A DNA stretch of 64,000 nt from Novosphingobium hassiacum. GTDB lineage: Bacteria; Pseudomonadota; Alphaproteobacteria; Sphingomonadales; Sphingomonadaceae. The position numbers and the translations under genes were made by a program. The notes beneath the pieces were generated by a model. The model was given only the letters and a program-made list of their open reading frames with translations, ran no database searches and was not told where the DNA came from. The DNA is taken from positions 1 through 64,000 of the forward strand of contig NZ_JACICY010000013.1 in the NCBI RefSeq assembly GCF_014196055.1. Reading direction: 5' to 3'. This document shows positions 32,092 to 40,600 of this stretch, piece after piece. The first letter of the stretch is position 1. Every line of letters begins with the position of its first letter.

Positions 32092-32909
32092 GCCGCGCCT
32101 GGTTCAGCCAGCCGCTGGAAACCGTGGCGGTGTGGTGGCGGATCGAGCGACGCGATGGTGTGGCGCTCGGTTTCACCAGCCATGACCGCGACCTTCTGCT
32201 AGCGGGCCTTCGGCACCGTACGGCGCCTGGGATGGTACCGTCAGCCGTCCGCCGCACCGCAACCTTTGAAGCCGATAGTGCCGAGGTCGAGGGGGCACTG
32301 AGCCACGATGCGATCGGCGAGCGCGATCTTGCCGCTGGACGCTTCGACGGCGCGCGGGTGGCCGTGGGGTTGGTCGACTGGGAAACGCTAGAATCCGAGG
32401 CGTTATTCACTGGCACGATCGGATCGGTCGGGCGTGAAGGCGAGCGGTTCTCGGCCGAATTGCAGTCCATCAAGCAGGATCTTGCGCGGCAGGTGGTTGT
32501 GCGCACCTCTCCCACGTGCAGGGCCGAGTTCTGCGGCGAGGGCTGCACGCTTTCCGGCGCGCGCTTTACACACGAGGCTGTTGTCGATGAGGTATCGTCG
32601 GATCTTCGCAAGGTCAGGCTTGCCGCAGGCTTTGCGCCCGCCAAGTTTGCGTTCGGCTGGGTCAGGCTGGTCGATGGGGCAGGCAGCGGCATCGTTACGC
32701 GCGTTCAGGGCGTGGACGCGGGCTGGCTCGTGCTCGAACAACCACTGCCGGAGGGCTCGGTTGCGGGCGTCCATGCGATCGCGCGCGAGGGCTGCGACCA
32801 TACCCTGGCGACGTGTGCTGCAAGGTTCGGTAATGCCCTGAACTTCCAGGGTGAGCCGTTCCTTCCCGGCAACGACCTGCTGACCCGCTATCCGTCCAAC
32901 CAGGCATGA
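32088..32909 (+). CDS. GTA hub protein (g13), DUF2163, with cysteine cluster
   Basis: A 273-residue DUF2163 protein forming the tail hub. The N-terminal half has LETVAVWWRIERRDGVALGFTSHDRDLL. The C-terminal half has five cysteines: three in TCRAEFCGEGC and two in GCDHTLATC. RcGTA's hub protein was reported to hold an iron-sulfur cluster, and this arrangement could do the same. It starts at a GTG overlapping the g12 stop and overlaps g14 by four bases. Confidence 0.87.
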   Translation: MSRAWFSQPLETVAVWWRIERRDGVALGFTSHDRDLLLAGLRHRTAPGMVPSAVRRTATFEADSAEVEGALSHDAIGERDLAAGRFDGARVAVGLVDWETLESEALFTGTIGSVGREGERFSAELQSIKQDLARQVVVRTSPTCRAEFCGEGCTLSGARFTHEAVVDEVSSDLRKVRLAAGFAPAKFAFGWVRLVDGAGSGIVTRVQGVDAGWLVLEQPLPEGSVAGVHAIAREGCDHTLATCAARFGNALNFQGEPFLPGNDLLTRYPSNQA

Positions 32910-33301
32910 ACGGTCGTCTGGCGCAGGCCGCTTTGAGCCTGATCGGGACGCCGTTCCGTTTGCACGGACGTCAGCCTGAGAGAGGTCTAGACTGCGTCGG
33001 CCTGATTGCCGAAGCGATGCGGCGATGTGGCCATGAGGCCTCTCCGCCCGAGGGCTATTCCCTTCGCTCGGTCTCGGCCGCGCGCTGGCTGTGTCATGCA
33101 GAACAGAGCGGTCTGGAGCCAACGCGCGATGACGGGGACGTAGTCCTGTGCATGGTCAATCCAATCCAGCCGCACCTGCTGATCGCGGTTCCGGGTGGCT
33201 TCGTCCATGCCAACGCCAGCCTAAGCAAAGTCACCTTCCTGCCCGCCCCCCTTCCCTGGCCGGTCGCCCTGCAATGGCAACTAGCTGAAAAGGATCGCTG
33301 A
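32906..33301 (+). CDS. GTA cell-wall peptidase (g14), NlpC/P60 type
   Basis: The 131-residue protein has the NlpC/P60 layout: IGTPFRLHGRQPERGLDCVGLIAEAM, with the catalytic cysteine in LDCVG, and a histidine in LIAVPGGFVHANAS. RcGTA g14 is a tail peptidase that opens the recipient's peptidoglycan. The ATG overlaps the hub gene. The second catalytic histidine region looks less canonical (PHLLIAV), so activity is likely but not certain. Confidence 0.85.
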   Translation: MNGRLAQAALSLIGTPFRLHGRQPERGLDCVGLIAEAMRRCGHEASPPEGYSLRSVSAARWLCHAEQSGLEPTRDDGDVVLCMVNPIQPHLLIAVPGGFVHANASLSKVTFLPAPLPWPVALQWQLAEKDR

Positions 33302-33306
33302 TCGTC

Positions 33307-35505
33307 ATGGCTACGCTCGTTCTTTCTGCTGCCGGCACCATCTTCGGTGGACCAATCGGCGGCGCCATCGGTGCGCTGATTGGCCGTCAGATCGATGCCA
33401 GCATCGTTGGTGGCCGCAAGATCGAAGGCCCGCGCCTGAAGGAGCTAGCGGTGCAGACGTCGAGCTATGGCTCGGCCCTGCCCATGCACTTCGGAACGGT
33501 TCGCGCCTCGGGAACTGTGATCTGGGCCACCGAACTGATTGAGCACAAGGAAAAGTCCGGCGGTGGCAAAGGCCGACCTTCGGTTACCAATTACAGTTAT
33601 ACCGTTTCGTTCGCAGTGGCAGTGGCGAGCCGACCGATTGCCGGGATCGGACGTATCTGGGCGGACGGCAACCTGTTGCGCGGTGATGCCGGCGATCTGA
33701 AAGTCGGCGGCACGTTGCGCATCCATTCAGGGCATGGCGACCAAGCGGCCGATCCGTTGCTCGCGCAGGCCGAAGGCGCAGACAAGAGTCCAGCGTATCG
33801 CAACGTGGCATATGTCGTGTTCGAGGACCTGGAGCTTGCGGACTATGGAAACCGTCTGCCGTCACTGACGCTCGAGATCATCGCAGACGATGGTTCGATA
33901 TCCCTGGCCGCAGTGGTATCTTCGCTGCTGCCGGGTGCAGCGACCGGCAATCTTACGCAATCGACGTTGTCGGGGTTTTCCGTTGATCAGGGTGCTGCCG
34001 CAGACGTGCTGGCTACGCTCTCCGACATCACGCCCCTGACGTGCAGCGTGGTCGACGAGCAACTGTCGTTTGGACTCGCCGAGATTTTTGTGGATGAGGC
34101 CTTGCTGGAACTTCCAGTTCCAACCGCTGGTGGCGAGACTGCAGAGGATGCGCGCGCGGACGGTTGGTCGCGGCGGCGTGACGCGCTTCCCGGCGCGCGC
34201 CAGTGCGCGGTGCGGTATTACGATATTGCCCGCGACTACCAGCCGGGATTGCAACGAAGCCTGGGCCGCAGCGGCCCGGGAGACGTGACGATGATCGAGC
34301 TTCCCGCCGCAATGGCAGCGGGCGAAGCTCGTGAATTGGCAAACAAGGCGGCGCAGCGCTTCACCCTTGCACGCGACACGATGCGATACCGGATTGCGGA
34401 AATTGATCAGCGGTTCGGCCCGGGTGCGATCGTGCGCACGCCGATAACCGAGGGGGTGTGGCGGATCGACCAGTGGGAGTGGCAATCGGACGGTGTGATG
34501 CTCGATCTCTCGGCGGTACAGGCTTCCTTGCCTGCAACACCCGTCACCGACGCAGGCCGTTCCAATCACGCGGCCGATCTGCTCACAACTCCCACCCGGA
34601 TCACGGCATTCGAACTACCATGGGACGGTCAGGGTGACGGCGCTTCGCCTATGCTCAGAGTAGCAGCCACAGCCCAGACCGCTGGCTGGACAGGTGCCGC
34701 ACTTTATACCGAGCGGGCTGACGCTTCGACGATCTCTCTCGGCTCAACGGGACGCAGGCGAGCGATTGCAGGCGTTGCAATTTCGGCGCTGCCTGGCGCT
34801 TCGCCCCTGCTTGTCGACACGGTGGGTGAGGTGGAGATCGAACTCGCCTCATCGGACTTCTCGCTCGATAACGCTACCTGGGCGCAGTTGGTGCAGGGCG
34901 CGAACATGGCAGTGCTGGGTGACGAACTCATCCAGTTCGCCCGCGCAGACTTCATCGGTGGCAGCGCATGGCGGCTTTCCGGGCTGCTTCGTGGTCGTGG
35001 GGGTACGGAGCATGCGACGGCTGGACACATCGCGGGAGAGGGCTTCGCTCTGATCGACGACAGTCTGATTGCGTTGGACGTGACTTTAGTAAGTGACGTT
35101 AAGACATCGACCATTGTCGCAATCGGTCTGGGTGACGCTACGCCTGCGACAAGCCCGATCGGCAATCCTGGTCTGACCCTGAGACCGCTCGCGCCCGTCC
35201 ATGGCCGCGCGTCACGAGGAAGCGACGGTGCACTGACGCTGGAATGGGTGCGCCGCTCGCGTGGATCGTGGACCTGGTTGGACGAGGTGGACGTTCCGCT
35301 GAACGAAAGTGCCGAACTTTGGGAGGTGACCTTCGGTGCGACGGATACGCCTGCACGATATTGGCAGCTTACAGAGCCGCGCTTGACGATCCCAGCGGTA
35401 ACCGCAGCCGAACTGGCGGCCCTTGGCTCAGGGCTGACCTTCACCGTTCGGCAGGTGGGCCGCCAATCCAGATCCCTGCCCCTTAGAATCGCGATGCCTG
35501 CGTGA
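33307..35505 (+). CDS. GTA megatron/tail tip protein (g15), short form without TIM barrel
   Basis: The 732-residue tail-tip protein starts with a hydrophobic glycine-rich helix (GTIFGGPIGGAIGALIGRQI), then EGPRLKELAVQTSSYGSALPMHFGTVRASGTVIWATELIE, the family N-terminal signature. The body resembles the phage_tail_3 part: RYRIAEIDQRFGPGAIVRTPI and WRIDQWEWQSDGVMLDL, then LLRGRGGTE in the C-terminal third (landmarks). RcGTA g15 is about 1,300 residues and includes a glycosidase-like TIM barrel in its N-terminal half. That domain is absent here, while the g12 protein has one. It is the last core GTA gene. Confidence 0.85.
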   Translation: MATLVLSAAGTIFGGPIGGAIGALIGRQIDASIVGGRKIEGPRLKELAVQTSSYGSALPMHFGTVRASGTVIWATELIEHKEKSGGGKGRPSVTNYSYTVSFAVAVASRPIAGIGRIWADGNLLRGDAGDLKVGGTLRIHSGHGDQAADPLLAQAEGADKSPAYRNVAYVVFEDLELADYGNRLPSLTLEIIADDGSISLAAVVSSLLPGAATGNLTQSTLSGFSVDQGAAADVLATLSDITPLTCSVVDEQLSFGLAEIFVDEALLELPVPTAGGETAEDARADGWSRRRDALPGARQCAVRYYDIARDYQPGLQRSLGRSGPGDVTMIELPAAMAAGEARELANKAAQRFTLARDTMRYRIAEIDQRFGPGAIVRTPITEGVWRIDQWEWQSDGVMLDLSAVQASLPATPVTDAGRSNHAADLLTTPTRITAFELPWDGQGDGASPMLRVAATAQTAGWTGAALYTERADASTISLGSTGRRRAIAGVAISALPGASPLLVDTVGEVEIELASSDFSLDNATWAQLVQGANMAVLGDELIQFARADFIGGSAWRLSGLLRGRGGTEHATAGHIAGEGFALIDDSLIALDVTLVSDVKTSTIVAIGLGDATPATSPIGNPGLTLRPLAPVHGRASRGSDGALTLEWVRRSRGSWTWLDEVDVPLNESAELWEVTFGATDTPARYWQLTEPRLTIPAVTAAELAALGSGLTFTVRQVGRQSRSLPLRIAMPA

Positions 35506-35529
35506 GCGGCCCAAGGAAAGGTACCAGAC

Positions 35530-35988
35530 ATGTCCGATCCAATTAGTTACTCTTTTGCAACGCCCTGCCTTGGCCTGCCCCTCCTTTTTTCGGGACAGTC
35601 GCAAAAAGAGGTGACGGTCAACGAGGCCCTTTCGAAAATCGATATGCTGCTGGCGGGAGCCGTCAACGGCACGTTGGCGAGTCCGCCTGCAAGCCCAGTG
35701 ATCGGTGAGAGCTGGATTGTGGGATCAGGGCCAACTGGTGCCTTTGCAGGACGAACAGACCAGATCGCGGGCTGGTCGGACGGCGGCTGGCGCTTCATTC
35801 CCCCTTCGACAGGCCTTCGCATATATGACCGAGAAGCGGCGGCAATCCGCGTTTTTTCTGGCGGATGGAGCGAGATTGTGGCCCCTGCCAGCCCCGCTGG
35901 AGGCGCGATCATTGACGTAGAAGCGCGCTCCTGCCTGACCGCACTGCTCGGCGCGCTGATCGACACCGGAATTATTTCGGCCGCCTAA
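35530..35988 (+). CDS. DUF2793 protein, accessory GTA tail component
   Basis: This 152-residue DUF2793 protein has the signature LGLPLLFSGQSQKEVTVNEAL and SPVIGESWIVGSGPTGAFAGR, then WSDGGWRFIPPSTGLRIYDR. DUF2793 genes commonly follow tail modules in alphaproteobacterial phages and GTAs and are thought to be tail-fibre or attachment parts. It follows g15 by 24 bases with AAGGAAAGG before the ATG. A short extra C-terminus may make a contact helix. Confidence 0.8.
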   Translation: MSDPISYSFATPCLGLPLLFSGQSQKEVTVNEALSKIDMLLAGAVNGTLASPPASPVIGESWIVGSGPTGAFAGRTDQIAGWSDGGWRFIPPSTGLRIYDREAAAIRVFSGGWSEIVAPASPAGGAIIDVEARSCLTALLGALIDTGIISAA

Positions 35989-36180
35989 CAGGGAACTAAA
36001 ATCCTTTTGCGACATTTCACCGGCACATGAGGGCGTCTCCAACTGGCAGATGTATGGCACAACGGTTGTATTCGTTGTATTCATGCAACAGTCAGCGTGT
36101 TTGTCCGCTTGCATGCCAACTTTGGAATCGGTAGACAATCTGCACGACGTGGCATGATGTCGCTAAAAGGGGAAACGATA

Positions 36181-37263
36181 ATGCGGAAACTTGTCCTGGG
36201 CTTAGCCTTGGCCACGACTGCCTTGGCAACACCAGCGTTCGCTCGTGATGATTCTTGGTATGTCGAAGCTGACGCCGGTGCAATGATTGTCGAGAACATC
36301 GAGAATCTCACTGGTTCTGGCCAGCGTGGCGTGCTCGACACGAAGGTCGGTTATGATTTCGGTGGTATCGTCGGATACGATTTCGGCGGCTTCCGCCTTG
36401 AAAGCGAAGTCAGCTACCGTCGTGCCGAAGAAAAGAACTACGATGCGCCTGGCGTGCGTCTGACAGAAACCCAGTTCGGCGGTGGCGCTGAAGCTCTGAG
36501 CTTCATGGTCAACGGCCTGCTCGATTTTGGTCCGGATGATGGCATCCAGGGCTTTGTCGGCGGTGGTGTTGGCGTTAGCCGTGCGAAGATCGCAGTGATC
36601 TATCGCAATGCGCTCGACAGCGTCGTCGATACCGATACCGGCTTTGCTTACCAAGGTATCGCTGGCATTCGCGCTCCTCTGGGCGATCATGTCGACGTGG
36701 GCTTGAAGTACCGTTTCTTCAACCAGGATCACATTGACCTTGTGAAGAACTCGGGCGTCAATGCCCGCACGCGGTTCCGCTCGCACTCGCTGCTTGGTAC
36801 GCTGACGTACAACTTCGGTGGCGCAGCCCCGGTCGAGGAAGCTGCTCCGCCGCCTCCCCCGCCGCCGCCGCCGCCGCCTCCTCCGCCTCCCCCGCCGCCG
36901 CCGGCAGTGGTCTGCAACAAGGGTCCGTACATCGTGTTCTTCGACTGGGATAAGTCGGACATCACGCCGGAAGCTTCGACCATTCTGGACAACGCCGTTA
37001 CCGCATACGGTAACTGCGCCAGCGTGCCGATCATGCTTGCAGGTTATGCTGACCGTTCGGGCAGCGCCAAGTACAACCAGGGCCTTTCGGAACGCCGCAA
37101 CACGGCTGTTCGTTCGTACCTCGGTTCGCGCGGCATCCCCGATGGTTCGATCACGAGCCAGGCATTCGGTGAAACGAACCCACGGGTTCCGACCGCTGAC
37201 GGTGTTCGCGAACTTCAGAACCGCCGCGTGGAAATCACGTACGGTCCGGGTTCGGGCATGTAA
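36181..37263 (+). CDS. OmpA-family outer-membrane protein with polyproline linker
   Basis: A signal peptide (residues 1-22, ending ATPAFA) precedes an eight-strand porin-like barrel (about 25-215, ending LLGTLTYNFGG). A run of about 20 prolines comes next, then an OmpA C-terminal peptidoglycan-binding domain (IVFFDWDKSDITPEA, GYADRSGSAKYNQGLSERR, NRRVEITYG). Total length is 360. It anchors the outer membrane to peptidoglycan. The chosen ATG has AAAAGGGG upstream; an earlier in-frame GTG lies before a non-conserved sequence. A strong terminator follows. The proline codons are almost all CCG and CCT/CCC in tandem and may vary in number between strains. Confidence 0.92.
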   Translation: MRKLVLGLALATTALATPAFARDDSWYVEADAGAMIVENIENLTGSGQRGVLDTKVGYDFGGIVGYDFGGFRLESEVSYRRAEEKNYDAPGVRLTETQFGGGAEALSFMVNGLLDFGPDDGIQGFVGGGVGVSRAKIAVIYRNALDSVVDTDTGFAYQGIAGIRAPLGDHVDVGLKYRFFNQDHIDLVKNSGVNARTRFRSHSLLGTLTYNFGGAAPVEEAAPPPPPPPPPPPPPPPPPPPAVVCNKGPYIVFFDWDKSDITPEASTILDNAVTAYGNCASVPIMLAGYADRSGSAKYNQGLSERRNTAVRSYLGSRGIPDGSITSQAFGETNPRVPTADGVRELQNRRVEITYGPGSGM

Positions 37264-37287
37264 TTTCGGGTCAAACCGATATTCGAG

Positions 37288-37315
37288 AGGGGCTGGAGCA
37301 ATCCGGCCCCTTTTT
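37288..37315 (+). terminator. intrinsic terminator of ompA
   Basis: AGGGGC pairs with GCCCCT across a 12-base loop and is followed by a run of T, about 25 bases after the ompA stop. It is the clearest terminator in this part of the window. Confidence 0.85.
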
Positions 37316-37355
37316 CGTTATGTGAGATGCCACGTTCTGGTTCCGGAGACTTTTG

Positions 37356-37901
37356 ATGAAAATGAACCTCAGCATGATCTCGCTCGCCGCAATTAGTGCC
37401 TTATCGGGCTGCTCCACGATGTCTGGGAGCGAGACAGGCGACGCTGCTCTCTTGGCCCGCTCAACTTTGAGCGATGCGGCCGGTCGCGGCGTCGGGAGCG
37501 CGGAAATCACCAGGACCGGCTCAACACTTTATCTAAGCGCATCTGTAACGGGGCAGGGCGCGGGCGATCATGGGATCCACTTCCACGCGGTCGGCAAGTG
37601 CGAAGCGCCTGGGTTCACGACGGCCGGAGGTCATCTCAATCCCTCGGCGCACCAGCATGGAAATCTCAATCCGGCCGGTCCTCATCTGGGTGATCTTCCC
37701 AATATGACGGTTGCGGCTGATGGCTCGGGGTCTTTGAAAGCGCCCTTGATCGGGGTACCCGCCGACTTGATTGCGGCAATGTTCGATGCCGACGGGACGG
37801 CGATCGTGTTCCACGCTGGCCCCGATGACTACAAGACAGATCCAAGTGGTAATAGTGGCGGACGCCTCGCTTGTGGCGTTCTCGAGCGTTTGGCTGACTG
37901 A
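37356..37901 (+). CDS. sodC: Cu/Zn superoxide dismutase, lipoprotein
   Basis: The 181-residue enzyme converts superoxide to peroxide and oxygen in the periplasm. A lipoprotein signal with lipobox LSGC ends near residue 18. The metal ligands are in GIHFHAVGKC, GHLNPSAHQHG and later FHAGPDDYKTDPSGNSGGRLACGVL; the two cysteines of the conserved disulfide are present. CCGGAGA lies 7 bases before the chosen ATG; another ATG two codons later is possible. It is a single gene. Confidence 0.92.
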   Translation: MKMNLSMISLAAISALSGCSTMSGSETGDAALLARSTLSDAAGRGVGSAEITRTGSTLYLSASVTGQGAGDHGIHFHAVGKCEAPGFTTAGGHLNPSAHQHGNLNPAGPHLGDLPNMTVAADGSGSLKAPLIGVPADLIAAMFDADGTAIVFHAGPDDYKTDPSGNSGGRLACGVLERLAD

Positions 37902-37972
37902 AGCTCAGGTGGCTTCTCCGGCAGTTCGAGCGCGTTCCAATCGAGTCGCTTGACCTGTCGGTATGGCACTTA

Positions 37973-38300
37973 CCCGACAATGAGCATCACCAGTCCAACA
38001 GCCACCATACCCGAGTCGATGTCACGCAGAGCGACAGATTGTCTTCGTAAGTCGCCAACACATAGCCTGCCATGAACGGGCCCAGCGCGAGTCCGACCAG
38101 GGTCGTGGCGATAAAGAAAGTCGCGGTTGCCGTGCCGCGCAAGCGTGGCAGGACAGACTGCCTTGTGGCGGCGGCCCCGTCGAGCGGGCGTGCTCGAGCA
38201 GAACTCGGCAATGAATAAAAGCACTATAAAAGCTGCAACAAGTCTAGGCGCGAAACGCAGCCACGTAGACCAGCATTAAGATGCACAGCACGTACCAGTC
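37973..38300 (-). pseudogene. MFS transporter remnant (internal deletion)
   Basis: Read on the minus strand, a first piece gives WYVLCILMLVYVAAF, an N-terminal MFS helix, and stops at a TAG. A second piece in another frame gives LRGTATATFFIATTLVGLALGPFMAGYV, the penultimate helices, and a further frameshift leads to GMVAVGLVMLIVG, the last helix. The centre of the transporter (about 350 residues) is missing. This is a decayed spinster-type MFS gene without coding capacity. Confidence 0.7.
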
Positions 38301-38343
38301 CTAGGCTCAGGCTTCGCCGCCTTGTTCCGTTTGGACGGCAAGG

Positions 38344-39045
38344 TCAGTCGCTGCCGTACCGCGTTCCGTCATCGAGGCCGGCCTCTTCAAATCCCGCGCG
38401 TCGCAAGCGACAACTGTCGCAAACGCCGCAGGCTCTCCCCTCTACCCTGGGATCATAGCATGACCAGCTTTGTCCAGATTCGAGCCCCAGCCTTGCCGCC
38501 TCGAGGGCAATCTCTGATTTCTTGAGGTTTTGCAGAGGCGCGTGAACGGTTACCACTCCGCCATCATTGCCAACCTTTGTCGCCAGTCGAGCAAGCGATT
38601 CAAATCCTGCAACGAACTCGGGACGGCAATCCGGGTAGCCTGAATAGTCAAGCGCGTTGACGCCGATAAACAGGTCTCGCGCGCCTGCGGCTTCGGTCCA
38701 GGCGAGTGCCAGCGAGAGAAAGATGAGATTTCGCGCCGGGACATACGTAACGGGAACTCCGTCCCCCACGCCGTCCTTTGGAACGGCTATATCGGCGGTC
38801 AGGGCAGACCCTCCGAACTGACGCAGATCGAGCGGCAAGATGACGTGCCGCTCGACGTTCAAGCGCTTTGCAATCGCTGTCGCGGAATCCAGTTCGACAC
38901 GGTGCCGTTGATTGTAATCGATCGTGAGCGCGAGCACGCGAAAACCCTGCTCTTGCGCCAGGGCCGTGCAGACCATTGAGTCAAGGCCGCCGGACAACAG
39001 GACAACCGCTAGAGGCGCATCGGTGCTTAAAGACGTTTCTGACAT
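38344..39045 (-). CDS. queC: 7-cyano-7-deazaguanine synthase
   Basis: QueC makes preQ0 from 7-carboxy-7-deazaguanine with ATP and ammonia, for queuosine in tRNA or archaeosine-like DNA bases. The 233-residue protein has the PP-loop VVLLSGGLDSMV near residue 18, VPARNLIFLSLALAW, and the zinc cysteines SCYDP...ACGVCDSC near the C-terminus. The ATG giving MSETS is preferred over a TTG 12 codons upstream. No queD, queE or queF gene lies nearby, so the pathway is dispersed. Confidence 0.92.
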   Translation of the reverse strand: MSETSLSTDAPLAVVLLSGGLDSMVCTALAQEQGFRVLALTIDYNQRHRVELDSATAIAKRLNVERHVILPLDLRQFGGSALTADIAVPKDGVGDGVPVTYVPARNLIFLSLALAWTEAAGARDLFIGVNALDYSGYPDCRPEFVAGFESLARLATKVGNDGGVVTVHAPLQNLKKSEIALEAARLGLESGQSWSCYDPRVEGRACGVCDSCRLRRAGFEEAGLDDGTRYGSD

Positions 39046-39107
39046 CGCCGGCTGGCTACCCGTCCCGGGCTTAGGAAGCAACGATTACGCGACTAGCGCC
39101 GGCGAGG

Positions 39108-39539
39108 TCAGCGACTGCACGCCCCTATCCTGCGCCCTTCGGCCGAAAAGTTGAAAGGCAAGCCGTTATCGATGCCCTGCGTTTCGATCAGAGCAAGCCG
39201 CGGATTTTTGAACCTGACGTGGGTCAACCCAGAGCCGCTTGCCGGACACGTATATTGCACCGTGACAGAAACGGGCTTGTCTTCGATGACGAAGCGTCGA
39301 CAGGTTTCACGCGCGTGACGGACCTGGATCAGTTTGCGGCCGCTGTCTATGCACACTTGCCCCGCTTGACTGGCATCGTCGCGTGGCGTGACTTCCCACA
39401 GACCCGGTTCGAAGCGGTCGAGCATAGCTAGCGTCGGGCCTTGAGCGTCCCCCGAAGTTGCCACAAATCCCAGCGCAAGGCATCCAACTGCCAGAAGCGC
39501 CCGAGTGATGGAACTGCGATCTTTGGCCAGTGAAGTCAT
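39108..39539 (-). CDS. DUF3617-like periplasmic protein
   Basis: A 143-residue protein with a signal peptide (ALLAVGCLALGFVATSGDAQG) ending near residue 33. The mature part begins with the DUF3617 pattern FEPGLWEVTPRDD and has CIDSGRKLIQVRH and a CRRFVIEDKPVSVTVQYTC pair of cysteines, with SGLTHVRF next (landmarks). The role of this family is unknown. It precedes queC on the same strand by 62 bases and could share its transcript. Confidence 0.6.
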   Translation of the reverse strand: MTSLAKDRSSITRALLAVGCLALGFVATSGDAQGPTLAMLDRFEPGLWEVTPRDDASQAGQVCIDSGRKLIQVRHARETCRRFVIEDKPVSVTVQYTCPASGSGLTHVRFKNPRLALIETQGIDNGLPFNFSAEGRRIGACSR

Positions 39540-39649
39540 ACCCTGAACTTTCGCACGTTCTGGCAGTTGGCGCTGTGGCCCTGCTCACGCAAAAGATCAT
39601 ATCACCGGGTTAGCAACGATGAAACGGACTATACCGTCGATGAGTCGTG

Positions 39650-39689
39650 AAAAATGCTGTTATCATTGTGAACCCTGTCGCGGGTTCAC
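39650..39689 (-). terminator. candidate terminator of hslO
   Basis: On the minus strand GTGAACCC and GGGTTCAC pair around a 6-base loop right at the hslO stop, and a TTTTT run follows about 13 bases later. The stem is perfect but the distance to the T-run is longer than usual. Confidence 0.4.
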
Positions 39690-40588
39690 AGATCATCAAT
39701 GGCAAAATCGCGCGAACAGAATGCACAATCGACGATGATAAGACCTTGATCGTCCTTCATCTCATCGCGCGCTTCTGGAGCGAACCGGGAGAGTACGTCG
39801 CGGTAGTGTTCGATCGTACAGCGGCAGCCTCGCGCTACCTCCGCGCCAGACACGACGCGGATTTCGCGCTCCTCATGGAACAGCCGCCAGACCAGCGTCT
39901 CAAGGTCGAGCGCTCCGTCGACCAATTCCTCATCCTTGGTCGATCCACCGAGCGCGGCAACGTGCTCCCACTCGGGGTGATCTAACTGCACGTGCAGACG
40001 CTCGCGCCCCTCCTCGCCATCGGGAAGATGTTGCAAGAGCACACCGCCCGCGACACAGCCTTCGGGGGCATTGAGCGTCGCCACACGAATGAGTGTCGGC
40101 ACTTGCTCGGACTGCACGAAGTAGCTTTCGCACGCCTCCGCCAGCGAATTGCCCTCTAGCGGCACGACGCCCTGATAGCGCTCACCTGAGGTCGCCAGAT
40201 CGAAGGTAATCGCAAGGTAGCCTTCGCCAAACAGCGCAAACAATGATGGAGCAGGACCCAGTTCATCCAGCCGGGCGCGATCATGACGAACATAGCCTCG
40301 CAGTTCGCCACCTCGATAATCGCAGACAAGCAAATCCACCACGCCGTCCTGAGTCTGTGCCTGAAGGGTAATCTGCCCGTCCTCATCCTTGAGCAACGAG
40401 CCCAGCAGCGCCGTGACCACGAGCGCCTCAGCCAAGATCTGGCGGATTGGCGCCGGATAGCTGTGCGCAGACAAGATTTTGTCGAGCACCGGCCCCAGCC
40501 TCACGACGCGGCCACGCGCATTGCGATCGGGCAACGTGAAATGAAGCAGCCGGTCAAATCCGGTGGTCGAATGCTCGTGTTCACTCAC
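39686..40588 (-). CDS. hslO: Hsp33 redox-regulated chaperone
   Basis: The 300-residue holdase is activated by oxidation. The N-terminal domain has SYPAPIRQILAEALVVTALLGS and GYVRHDRARLDELG. The zinc-binding redox switch at the C-terminus has four cysteines, CRC near residue 254 and CAFC near residue 289, all present, so the protein should sense hypochlorous acid and peroxide plus heat. It lies 12 bases after the argF stop on the same strand and probably belongs to the argD-argF transcript. Confidence 0.93.
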   Translation of the reverse strand: MSEHEHSTTGFDRLLHFTLPDRNARGRVVRLGPVLDKILSAHSYPAPIRQILAEALVVTALLGSLLKDEDGQITLQAQTQDGVVDLLVCDYRGGELRGYVRHDRARLDELGPAPSLFALFGEGYLAITFDLATSGERYQGVVPLEGNSLAEACESYFVQSEQVPTLIRVATLNAPEGCVAGGVLLQHLPDGEEGRERLHVQLDHPEWEHVAALGGSTKDEELVDGALDLETLVWRLFHEEREIRVVSGAEVARGCRCTIEHYRDVLSRFAPEARDEMKDDQGLIIVDCAFCSRDFAIDDL

Positions 40589-40600
40589 GCCCGCTAACCC

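Noticed and set aside
21976..35988. Interpretation as an ordinary prophage
   Set aside because: No integrase, att sites, replication, repressor or lysis genes; gene order and short tape measure match GTA clusters instead.
39647..39985. 112-codon frame antisense to hslO
   Set aside because: Lies opposite the conserved zinc-binding end of Hsp33; no ribosome site.
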